Shown one piece after another: positions 30,501 through 36,662 of a DNA stretch of 41,470 nt. Within the stretch, counting starts at the first letter, position 1. Each line of letters opens with the position of its first letter. The position numbers and the translations under genes are program-made. This DNA comes from JAXGXJ01 sp050943595. GTDB lineage: Bacteria; Actinomycetota; Thermoleophilia; RBG-16-64-13. Where the stretch lies: the NCBI GenBank assembly GCA_050943595.1, contig JBMNPM010000013.1, positions 1-41,470 on the forward strand, read 5' to 3'. The notes under the pieces were generated by a model. The model saw only the letters and a program-made list of their open reading frames with translations. It made no database searches and was not told where the DNA came from.

Positions 30501-30599
30501 AGCGGCTTTGACGCGTTCGGCGCCCGAGGAAAGGCAGGCGGTACCGAAGCACATCATCATGTGCATGCGGGGAGTCTTGCTCTTGCCGTTATCACTCAT
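27510..30599 (-). CDS. hydB: HydB (NuoF-like) flavoprotein subunit fused to a GltD-like NAD(P)H oxidoreductase module
   Basis: This protein of about 1029 residues starts at the ATG at 30599 (GAGGA upstream). Parts in order: thioredoxin-like [2Fe-2S] domain (CFGTAC and CNGFC); NuoF FMN/NADH domain (GRGGAGFPTGVKW, GAFVCGEETAL); SLBB; NuoF [4Fe-4S] motif (ESCGKCPPCRVGTKRM). From ~residue 570 a glutamate-synthase-small-subunit-like module begins: Cys-rich linker (CSNACPAAVNIPGF, CGRVCFHPCESKC), FAD-binding GAGPAGLSCAYF, NAD(P)-binding GAGNSAMDAARTA, and a terminal CLRC. In HydABC, HydB takes electrons from NAD(P)H and is the flavin site of bifurcation. The extra module gives a second flavin and dinucleotide site in one chain, suggesting use of both NADH and NADPH. 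Confidence 0.92.
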   Translation of the reverse strand: MSDNGKSKTPRMHMMMCFGTACLSSGAERVKAALMEQLEIQGMAEEVQVIETGCNGFCAGGPLLVVYPGGIFYNKIQPEDTAEIVSEHVIKGRPVEHLMYQHPTTQARIPLFKDIPFFARQNLRVLRNKGLIAAESIDEYIARDGYVGFAKALNMTPEGIIEEIKKSGLRGRGGAGFPTGVKWEFCAKAKGDKKYIICNADEGDPGAFMDRSILESDPHSVIEGMMIAARAIGADEGYIYCRAEYPLALERLDVAIESCHQYGLLGENIFDTDFSFNIHVAHGSGAFVCGEETALMTSIEGKRGEPRPRPPFPAHKGLWGKPSVLNNVETLATIAGIIREGSDWFRTAGTEKSPGTKIFALSGKVNNVGLVEVDMGIPLGDIIYDIAGGIPGNGTFKAAQLGGPSGGSIPRQHLNVPVDYESVQELGAIMGSGGLIVMDEDSCMVDMARFFLEFTQEESCGKCPPCRVGTKRMLEIVTRICEGKGKEGDIELLLELGQTIEDTALCGLGQTAPKPVLSNIRYFRKEFEDHIKKHYCEAGICSAMFVARCSNACPAAVNIPGFVSLIGEKRFDEALRLHRERNPLASICGRVCFHPCESKCQRAPLDDAVSIRALKRFMAEQETEPQLPEVRENAENAQKKIAIIGAGPAGLSCAYFLGRLGYKPTILEKEPIPGGMLVQAIPTYRLPREELNREISMIESIGVTINTNQALGRDFTLQSLRDDGYEAVFLGVGAPDGISIGVPGEEGGGVTEALSFLRDYNVNGTTTVGKQVVVVGAGNSAMDAARTAIRLGAEHVTILYRRTRAEMPAWAEEVDATADEGIELKTLVAPKEIVRGPEGKIRGVICTSMELGDFDASGRRRPVESRLPDFFIECDHIIAAIGQRLNPTALCEDVPLETERGWIKTDSLTGATSVDWIFAGGDAATGPDSVVAAVGAGERAAVGIDRLLSGEEHAFWRKDVAVDTFFDPDADPVETPRARVDCLDPNIRACSFSEVELPWDLETALAEAKRCLRCDYGKIPVEAAGAKEV

Positions 30600-30624
30600 A
30601 GGTATATTCCTCACGCTTCCTGAA

Positions 30625-31020
30625 TCAACTCTCGTGGCCGTAGCCGATGACATATTGTGGGACCATCTTGCCGCCGATGATGTGCTCGCGGAATATCTCT
30701 CGAGCACGATCTGCGTTCAGGTCACCGTAGATGACTTTGGGTTGGTCGATGGCCTCTATGGTCATCATTGGCTCATGCTCACAGTTACCAATGCAACCGG
30801 ACGTGGCGACACGCACGTCCAACCGGCCTGAAGCTGTCAATTCGTCGACCATTGTTGCGAGTACAGCCCGCGATCCACTGGCTATGCCGCAGGTGCCCAT
30901 GTGCACCGTGGCCAGCACGTGGTAGCCGTCTTCGCGGAGGGCGTTTTGGGTTTCCGTACGATGCTTGATGGCCTGCAGATCGGCCAGGCTACTGATCTTG
31001 GGAGCGTCAGCCGGCGACAT
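30625..31020 (-). CDS. Thioredoxin-like [2Fe-2S] ferredoxin of the hydrogenase operon
   Basis: This is a 131-residue protein with the thioredoxin-like [2Fe-2S] fold: a strand-loop MGTCGIASG, then TSGCIGNCEHEPM and a helix with a GGKMVPQYVIG ending. In this family four Cys bind the cluster; here I see Cys44 and the CIGNC pair clearly, but the usual second N-terminal Cys is replaced by Gly/Ala (CGIASG), so cluster coordination may be unusual. It overlaps the end of hydC by 14 bases and has a GGAGGTGA site. Homologous small proteins accompany NuoE/NuoF pairs in bifurcating hydrogenases and formate dehydrogenases as extra electron carriers. Confidence 0.85.
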   Translation of the reverse strand: MSPADAPKISSLADLQAIKHRTETQNALREDGYHVLATVHMGTCGIASGSRAVLATMVDELTASGRLDVRVATSGCIGNCEHEPMMTIEAIDQPKVIYGDLNADRAREIFREHIIGGKMVPQYVIGYGHES

Positions 31021-31555
31021 GCTCGGTCACCTCCTCTTGATCGTAGTACTGGCTGAGTATCTGGCCCACTCGCGCGGCACGAACCCGGCGATGGACGTCG
31101 TCGTCAATGGATACAGCGGGGGCCAATCCGCAGGCCCCAAAACAGCGGGCAACAGTAAGGGAGAATCGTCGATCCTCGGTGGTTTCGCCTACGTCGATGC
31201 CCAGCTCGTCCTTGATGGCCTCCAGTACCTCGAGTCCACCACGCACATAGCAGGCGGTGCCCAGGCACACACGGATAACATGCTTACCCCGGGGTACAGT
31301 AGAGAAGAACGAATAAAAACCAACTACCCCCGCCACTTCACTGTAGGGCTTCTTGAGCCCTAAGGCGACGTGCTTGAGGGCGACCTCAGGAAGATAACCA
31401 AAGATGGCCTGCGTCAGCTGCAGCACGGGAATGAGGGCTCCGGGCTTATCTTTATACTGCTCAATCACCTGGTCGACTCTGGCCAGAAGCTCCTCTTCCG
31501 AAGCCTCCTCGCAGCCGGCGCACGTGCCGGTCTGCTCCTTGTTATCGACAGTCAT
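31007..31555 (-). CDS. hydC: HydC (NuoE-like) [2Fe-2S] subunit of the hydrogenase
   Basis: This 182-residue protein is the NuoE-type subunit. The N-terminal helical bundle (VLQLTQAIFGYLPEVALKHV, VVGFYSFF) precedes a thioredoxin-like domain with the four cluster cysteines in the standard pattern: CLGTAC and, 40 residues on, CFGAC. The first 20 residues contain an extra CAGC of unknown role. It passes electrons between HydB and HydA in the trimer. The gene overlaps the upstream HATPase gene by 14 bases and the downstream ferredoxin gene by 14 bases, as expected for co-translated subunits. Confidence 0.95.
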   Translation of the reverse strand: MTVDNKEQTGTCAGCEEASEEELLARVDQVIEQYKDKPGALIPVLQLTQAIFGYLPEVALKHVALGLKKPYSEVAGVVGFYSFFSTVPRGKHVIRVCLGTACYVRGGLEVLEAIKDELGIDVGETTEDRRFSLTVARCFGACGLAPAVSIDDDVHRRVRAARVGQILSQYYDQEEVTEHVAG

Positions 31556-32135
31556 ACTTTGGACCTCCTAGCCCTTTTGTGGACGACGCTTTCCTGGGCG
31601 TGAATGGCGTCGCAATGTGCTCGGATTGGCTTGGCTCCTGCTGATCCAGCCGGTCGACGGTACGGCTCAACCGTTCCCGTACTTCATGGAGGGTGCCGTT
31701 AATAACGGGGGGGTCGAACTGATCGCCGGTGAGGCTGACAGTGAAGCTGATGGTAGGATTGGTCATCTCCATAACCATTATACTTGTGCCGATATCGCCG
31801 ATGGGGGGCCGGTCGATATGGCTGAGGATCAACTCAGTCTCTACACGCACCCCCGACAGCATAGGCGAAGAGTCCATGGTGAGATGGCCTCCGGCGGCTT
31901 CGGCATCGGCCTTGAGAAGGCTGAGCCCTAGTCCGGTCTTCTTGTCCTTCTTCGTGGTGTAGAAAGGATCGAGGGCAGCGTCTGGAGTGGTATCGAGGCC
32001 GCAGCCATCGTCATCGACAGTCAGCCGCAGACGGTCGGATGCCCGATCGGCTAAAAAGCCCACAGCGATGTGGTCGGCTCCGGCCCGGATGGAGTTCTCG
32101 AGCAACTCCAGAAGATAGAGGGAGAGATCATGCAC
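31542..32135 (-). CDS. HATPase-domain (sensor-kinase-like) regulatory protein
   Basis: This is a protein of about 197 residues with a compact GHKL ATPase domain and no dimerisation or phospho-His helix. The N box is LLELLENSIRAGA, the G1 motif VDDDGCGL, and the G2 motif KKTGLGLSLLK. The C-terminal 60 residues are polar. I start it at a GTG (32135) because GGAAGGAG lies 9 bases upstream; a longer in-frame start lacks this. It may act as an anti-sigma-like or histidine-kinase-like ATPase. It overlaps the PHP gene upstream by 8 bases. The same trio of HATPase, PHP and DRTGG genes is found with hydrogenase operons in other anaerobes, but its job there is not established as far as I know. Confidence 0.85.
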   Translation of the reverse strand: MHDLSLYLLELLENSIRAGADHIAVGFLADRASDRLRLTVDDDGCGLDTTPDAALDPFYTTKKDKKTGLGLSLLKADAEAAGGHLTMDSSPMLSGVRVETELILSHIDRPPIGDIGTSIMVMEMTNPTISFTVSLTGDQFDPPVINGTLHEVRERLSRTVDRLDQQEPSQSEHIATPFTPRKASSTKGLGGPKYDCR

Positions 32136-32901
32136 GGTCGACGCTCCTTCCGGCAATGCTCCTGAAAGCGAGCACGACCTCCGCAAAGGTCGGCTCTTCC
32201 ATCATGAAAATGGTGGTTACTTCTCCGATGTCAGGTAGATAGTGGCTGTCGGATGAGCCGGTGATGGGTACTCCGAAGCTGCGGAATTGCTCCATGCGCG
32301 GAGAGTCATCCTCGGTATACTTGGACACCTCGATTCCGTCGAAGCCGGCGTCCTCAGGGAACCATCCCAGTTGAGACATGAGACCGAAGCTCCGTCGATC
32401 AATGTGGGCTGCGATGGCCAGGCCGCCGTGTCGCTTGATGAGAGCCACTGTGGCGTTCAAGTCAAAGGTTGATGCTCCGGCCAGTGTCCTAGAGTTGCTT
32501 CCGATAATGTTGCCTTCGCAATCGAGGATCTCCTGGGGGCCGAAGAAGTCGTAGTAGTGGTCGCTGGCCTCCGGCAGAACGGCATGGACTTCCGCGGCGG
32601 CGCTCTCCGCAGATATCGCGTCTGGAAAAAGTCCGACCACATGCACCTCCTCAGCGCTGGTCACTTCCATGCCGGCAAGCACCGTGAGACGGTCTCCGGC
32701 AGCCTCCTGGACCGCGGCAGCATTGGCCGTCGCATTGTGGTCACATATGGCAATCATGTCGAGTCCTGCGGCTAGGGCAACTTCCACTATGGCAGGCGGC
32801 GTCATTTCTTCCGCAGCGCAGGGTGAGAGCGCTGTGTGGATGTGCAGGTCGGCTACTATCCGTCTCAGTCTCGGTGTCACCGATCCACGCTCGCGCGTCA
32901 T
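32128..32901 (-). CDS. PHP-domain metal-dependent phosphoesterase
   Basis: This 257-residue protein is a complete polymerase-and-histidinol-phosphatase (PHP) domain. All metal-ligand motifs are present: DLHIHTALSPC, ICDHN, GMEVTSAEEVHVV, AHIDR and SSDSHYL. PHP enzymes of this subfamily hydrolyse phosphodiesters or phosphomonoesters such as AMP, pAp or oligoribonucleotides. Which substrate is used here is unknown. Position inside the hydrogenase operon, between DRTGG and HATPase genes, suggests removal of a signalling nucleotide, by inference only. The ribosome site before the ATG at 32901 is weak. Confidence 0.9.
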   Translation of the reverse strand: MTRERGSVTPRLRRIVADLHIHTALSPCAAEEMTPPAIVEVALAAGLDMIAICDHNATANAAAVQEAAGDRLTVLAGMEVTSAEEVHVVGLFPDAISAESAAAEVHAVLPEASDHYYDFFGPQEILDCEGNIIGSNSRTLAGASTFDLNATVALIKRHGGLAIAAHIDRRSFGLMSQLGWFPEDAGFDGIEVSKYTEDDSPRMEQFRSFGVPITGSSDSHYLPDIGEVTTIFMMEEPTFAEVVLAFRSIAGRSVDRA

Positions 32902-32926
32902 ACATCTCGACTTTGCACCGTTTCGC

Positions 32927-33274
32927 TCACCCCGCTCGACCTCGTAAGCCTGCCTGGTAAAGGCGGCCGACGATCTCGAACGTATCCGCCGGTGAAACGA
33001 AGAGGGCCAGGTCTTCGTCGGCGGCCCGGTCTATCACGTCCTGCTCGGGTATGCGATTGGAGGAGAAGATGACCGCCTGCAGGCCGGCGTGGCTTGCTAC
33101 CGCGATCACGTTGAGATGGACCTGCAGGGTTATGAGGACACCGCCGGCCGGGGCATGTACCAAGACGTCACTGAGGAGGTCGGAGGCATAGCCTCCAGCG
33201 AGGTCTTCGTCGCACGCGACATCGGGGGTGAGATCGCGCAGTTCCAGATCGGAGGCGAGTTCGGCCAGTTTCAT
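32927..33274 (-). CDS. DRTGG-domain protein
   Basis: This is a 115-residue protein made of one DRTGG domain. The name motif is degenerate (DEDLAGGYASDLLSDVL) and is followed by the typical VLITLQVHLNVIAVA strand and SSNRIPEQDVIDRA. In Pta and CBS-type proteins this fold binds regulatory ligands, possibly nucleotides. The start codon overlaps the stop of the upstream iron-sulfur/HATPase gene as ATGA. A second copy of the same fold appears at the C-terminus of the operon's Rex protein, which suggests a shared ligand. Confidence 0.88.
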   Translation of the reverse strand: MKLAELASDLELRDLTPDVACDEDLAGGYASDLLSDVLVHAPAGGVLITLQVHLNVIAVASHAGLQAVIFSSNRIPEQDVIDRAADEDLALFVSPADTFEIVGRLYQAGLRGRAG

Positions 33275-34998
33275 TCGTTGGGATCCTCCTCCTTAACCTC
33301 GACGTAGGGACAATCGGTGATGGCTGCTCTTCCTAGGATGACGTCCTCGGCAAGGGCCGAACAGGTCGGGGCGCCACATACGGCACATTGCCTATGGGGC
33401 AGTGAGCGGAGGATGTCTTGAAGTTTACCCAGTTTTTCGACGGCAATAGCCATGTCGATATCTAGACGGATACCGGGACGCGGCGTAAAGGGGAGACGGC
33501 GGGGCATGGCCCGGGCGGAGCCTCCCTCGGCCCCCGGTGCGTGGAGGGCGAGGTTATTGCCCGCTTCTTCCCAGCGGTGGTGGATGACGTGGTAGTCATC
33601 CTTGAGGAGTGGTGAACCGAAACACCCCCCCAAACAGGCATAGGGCTCAATTACGGCTATCTCATCGAGGAGGCCGTCCTCCAACTGCTCCAGGACGGCT
33701 ACTACATGCTCCACTCCGGTGACGACAAAGGGTGCATGTGTCGCCTCTTCGGCCGCCCGAGCCCCCGGATCCGCTTCAGCGGCTTCATCATTCGAAGTCC
33801 GTGGTCCAACGGGGACTCCTTTTGCCGGGGATGTGGCACCGGTGGGCGCCTGCTGCGAGGCTGGGGCGGCGTGATCTTCCGTATCCGGCTGCCTCACCAG
33901 TATCTCCATGGCCGCTTGTCGAGCTATATCGCTGGTCACATACTCAGTGATGGTCTCCCGGCCGGGCAGCATCCCGCGGGCCAGTTCGTGTTCCAGGAGC
34001 ACGGAGCGCTGGCTGGGGCAGGAGACCACATAGACCATTGGTTGATCGGCGTGCAAAGCCTGCACAGCTTCAAATGGGGACTCGAGTTGTGCCAGGTGGG
34101 GCAGGAGGGACGGGAAGCGTAGTTCGATGAGATTCACAATGGCCGGACAGATCGGGTTGATGACTGGCAGTAAGGCGCCCTCGGCTTTGGAGGCGGCTGC
34201 GACGCCCTTCCGCAAGGCGGTCTCATAGGGGACCAATGAGATGACGTCCGCGAAACCCAGTGCGTGTAGCACCTCCAGCACACGTTCCGGCGAATACCTC
34301 GCGCCACAGTCCGCCAATAGAGCGGGTGGGACTACCAACTGTGCCCGCGCCCGCTCGGTGATCTCAAGCAGGCTGCGTACGTCGTTGCGGACGGTCAGTG
34401 CCCCCGGCTTACAGGCGGCCACACAGGCCCCGCAGTCTATGCAGACATGCTCCAAGATCATGGGGAGGTGGTTCCGCATGCGGATCGCTTCGGTGGGACA
34501 GGTGGTCAGGCAGCGGCGGCATTCCTGGCAGAGGGGGGGCGAGAGCTGTAACGAAACGGCGTGGGTTATGCCCGGGGTCTCCTGTTTGAAGAAGACCGAG
34601 AAACTGACCCGGGTACCGACGTTGAGTTGTGAGGTGACCCGCATACGGTCGGCGCTGCGCTTGATATTGGGCAGCCCCATGCCGGCACCGAACCCCAAGG
34701 CCCGGGCCTCAGCATTCGCCGTGGAATAACCTTCTTTCATGGCAGCGGATACGTCGGGGATGCCGGGACCTTTGTCGATGATGTCCACGTGGATACCCAC
34801 GTCGGCGATGTGGACCTCCATCCGTCCGCCTAGAGAATGGATGACCACGTTCATCTCGGCCTCATAGGCCGCTATCATAGCGCGTCGGATAGACTCCGGA
34901 TCCGCTCCGACCAGCTTGAGTTGTTCCTTGAGCGACCGGGATGCACTTCCCGCCTTCTTAAAGTCGTTGCTCGTGATCTCAAAGGAGAGGAACTCCAC
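33271..34998 (-). CDS. HATPase-ferredoxin-degenerate hydrogenase fusion, probable redox/H2 sensor
   Basis: This is a 575-residue chimera starting at GTG 34998. Residues 1-135 are an anti-sigma-type (RsbW-like) HATPase with DKGPGIPD and GAGMGLPNIKR. Two [4Fe-4S] motifs follow (CQECRRCLTTCP, CIDCGACVAACKPG). Then comes a domain related to the [FeFe]-hydrogenase large subunit, but without the full H-cluster signatures: TSCSPGW reads NPICPAIV, and the second site reads VSCPSQRS. A Cys pair CLGGCFGSP keeps part of the third. The C-terminal ~30 residues hold another cluster motif, CAVCGAPTC...CP. This is a non-catalytic hydrogenase relative wired to an ATPase, consistent with sensing electrons or H2 and passing the state to a sigma or partner factor. 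That role is inference. Confidence 0.85.
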   Translation of the reverse strand: MEFLSFEITSNDFKKAGSASRSLKEQLKLVGADPESIRRAMIAAYEAEMNVVIHSLGGRMEVHIADVGIHVDIIDKGPGIPDVSAAMKEGYSTANAEARALGFGAGMGLPNIKRSADRMRVTSQLNVGTRVSFSVFFKQETPGITHAVSLQLSPPLCQECRRCLTTCPTEAIRMRNHLPMILEHVCIDCGACVAACKPGALTVRNDVRSLLEITERARAQLVVPPALLADCGARYSPERVLEVLHALGFADVISLVPYETALRKGVAAASKAEGALLPVINPICPAIVNLIELRFPSLLPHLAQLESPFEAVQALHADQPMVYVVSCPSQRSVLLEHELARGMLPGRETITEYVTSDIARQAAMEILVRQPDTEDHAAPASQQAPTGATSPAKGVPVGPRTSNDEAAEADPGARAAEEATHAPFVVTGVEHVVAVLEQLEDGLLDEIAVIEPYACLGGCFGSPLLKDDYHVIHHRWEEAGNNLALHAPGAEGGSARAMPRRLPFTPRPGIRLDIDMAIAVEKLGKLQDILRSLPHRQCAVCGAPTCSALAEDVILGRAAITDCPYVEVKEEDPNE

Positions 34999-35009
34999 GC
35001 CACTCCGCC

Positions 35010-36083
35010 TTACTTGGTCTTCTGCTCGGACAGATTACGGAATATGAGGCCACAGGTCTCGAAGATACCCAGCGGGGAGACCATCAACAGGGTGCCGCTC
35101 TTGCGGGCCAGTTCTATAATTTCCTCGGTGGGGTCGATGTCGTCGACGAAGCAGATGCCCGGAACATCGATCAGTTCTGCTACCCGCACCATCTGCACGT
35201 TGGCGAGCCTAGTCACCAGGAGGGTCTTCTCGGATGCCTCGTGGAGAAGGTCGCTCACCCGGTCGCCGGCATAAATCTTGTTGACGTTGGTGCTTCCCTG
35301 TGTACCGGGGGCGATGATCCGTGCACCGATGCGTTCGGCCAGTACTTCGAGGCTCAGTCCTTCGCCGACCAGGAGGGAATCGATCTTCTGGATGGTGGTG
35401 TCGACCACTTCTGCTTCCGTCATCTCCTCATCATCCTTGTCGCTCGTTTGACCCTCCTGGGCGAAATAAGCGGCGGATTCGAGCGAAGAGGTGATGTCCA
35501 CGTAGTCCACGAATACGTAATCGGGGACTTGGAGAGAAGCTGCGGCGAAGGTGACGATGCTCACTACGCCGGTGTTGACCAGCCGGGTAGCGACTTCCTG
35601 GGCCTTCTCTGCCGGCACGGATATGACGCCTACGCGGATGCCTTTCTCCTTGACGACCTTCTCTAAGTCGTCCATCGCGTAGACGGGGCAGTTGACGACA
35701 GTCGTCCCCACGATGGCCGGATTGGTGTCGAAACCGGCGGCGATCTGGGGCATCAGTTGGTACTCGGTAAAGTGAGACAGGAGGGCTCTTCCCAGCCGGC
35801 CCACTCCCACGAGTGCGATCTGTTGTCGCGAAGCTCCGATCAAGAACCGCTGGATGCTTCGCCGGCAGGTCTCGACCTCATAACCTTTGCTGGGGCTGCC
35901 CGTGTAGCCGATGACCATGAAGTCACGGCGTACAACGGTAGGGCTGACGCCGGCTAACTGGGCGAGCTGATGGGAGTAGATGTTGGTTGTTCCTGCGTAG
36001 TAGAGCCGGTCGAAGAGCCGTCTGTAGAGGCTCAGTCTACCGACCGTCCGCCGAGAGATAATGGTCCTGTTCGTTGTTGACAT
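35010..36083 (-). CDS. rex: Rex-family redox-sensing repressor with C-terminal DRTGG-like extension
   Basis: This is a 357-residue protein. Residues 1-215 are Rex: a winged helix with YSHQLAQLAGVSPTVVRRDF, then a Rossmann domain with GVGRLGRALLSHF and the dimer-swapped C-terminal helix. Rex repressors sense the NADH/NAD+ ratio and control fermentation genes. The remaining ~140 residues, absent from normal Rex (about 210), resemble a DRTGG domain: ARIIAPGTQGSTNVNKIYAG, VSDLLHEA, and a SPLGIFETCGLIF end. The acidic linker (TSDKDDEEMTEAEVVDTT) is flexible. As first gene of the hydrogenase operon it probably regulates it, adding a second ligand input to the redox signal. Confidence 0.9.
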   Translation of the reverse strand: MSTTNRTIISRRTVGRLSLYRRLFDRLYYAGTTNIYSHQLAQLAGVSPTVVRRDFMVIGYTGSPSKGYEVETCRRSIQRFLIGASRQQIALVGVGRLGRALLSHFTEYQLMPQIAAGFDTNPAIVGTTVVNCPVYAMDDLEKVVKEKGIRVGVISVPAEKAQEVATRLVNTGVVSIVTFAAASLQVPDYVFVDYVDITSSLESAAYFAQEGQTSDKDDEEMTEAEVVDTTIQKIDSLLVGEGLSLEVLAERIGARIIAPGTQGSTNVNKIYAGDRVSDLLHEASEKTLLVTRLANVQMVRVAELIDVPGICFVDDIDPTEEIIELARKSGTLLMVSPLGIFETCGLIFRNLSEQKTK

Positions 36084-36402
36084 CTCTGCAACCGACCTGC
36101 CCGTCTGTGGTCTAGATTGAGGGCGAAACGTTACGAAGCGTTACTAAACGAAACGATGTACCTGAAATTCACAATTTACTCTTTTCGGGGCGGAGCGTCA
36201 ATATCAACATCGCATTATTACCCTGTGATGTGCGGCGTGAGAGTTCCTTTCAGCACTACCGGCTCGCTCAGCCTTTCACTTGAGCCCGAAGAGCGGGGCG
36301 TGGTGTCTAACACGCCGGATCCGATTGCTACTATGATGAGTATACGCGCCACCAGCGTAAATACACCAGCGTAGATACACTGCAAGAAGGAGGGGACGGA
36401 CG
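36084..36402. promoter_or_regulatory. Divergent intergenic region between rex and the ACT-like gene
   Basis: About 320 bases, more AT-rich than the flanking genes, must hold both divergent promoters. I see no convincing paired promoter boxes. Near the rex start is the cluster AAACGTTACGAAGCGTTAC (36126-36144), two GTTAC repeats, and a TTCACAA half-site near 36168, but no complete Rex palindrome. Close to the ACT-like gene is a 14-base tandem repeat, listed separately. Confidence 0.45.
36352..36379 (+). repeat. 14-bp tandem repeat upstream of the ACT-like gene
   Basis: CCAGCGTAAATACA (36352-36365) is followed directly by CCAGCGTAGATACA (36366-36379), with one mismatch. It lies 6 bases before the AAGGAGG ribosome site, in the 5' leader or promoter of the small regulator gene, where it might be a binding site. 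Confidence 0.7.
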
Positions 36403-36651
36403 GTGAAACACATCATTTTCGGTATCCATGTCTCTGAGCGTACCAAGAACGTGCCCGCGCTCCAAGCGTGTCTTAGCAAGTACGGCTGCAGTATTCGTAC
36501 CAGACTCGGTATCCATGACGCCAGTGATACCACCTGCGCCACCTGCGGCATCCTGCTCGTCGATGTCATCGGGGATGAGGCGGAAGCGTTCTACGCCGAC
36601 CTGAAGGCCCTCGAAGGCGTGGATGTCCAGAGGATGGACTTCTGCGATTAA
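36403..36651 (+). CDS. Small ACT-like protein, iron-only hydrogenase regulator type
   Basis: This is an 82-residue beta-alpha-beta protein with a ferredoxin-like (ACT/NikR) pattern: KHIIFGIHVSERTKNV, a helix LQACLSKYGCSI, RTRLGIHDAS, then a CATCGILLVDVIG strand and helix ending VDVQRMDFCD. Small proteins of this type are annotated as iron-only hydrogenase system regulators in anaerobes. The CX2C (TTCATCG) and terminal Cys are unusual and could bind metal. The start is GTG 36403 with a good AAGGAGG. It faces rex and the hydrogenase operon and leads directly into the ABC-transporter genes, 11 bases apart. Confidence 0.75.
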   Translation: MKHIIFGIHVSERTKNVPALQACLSKYGCSIRTRLGIHDASDTTCATCGILLVDVIGDEAEAFYADLKALEGVDVQRMDFCD

Positions 36652-36662
36652 TTGAGACGGGC

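Noticed and set aside
29655..30623. Long plus-strand open frame (about 320 codons) opposite hydB
   Set aside because: It lies entirely antisense to a clearly conserved hydrogenase subunit; open antisense frames are common in GC-rich genes, and it shows no family motifs.
36120..36175. Rex operator near the rex promoter
   Set aside because: Only a TTCACAA half-site and GTTAC repeats are visible; no inverted TTGTGA-type palindrome could be completed, so no site is called.
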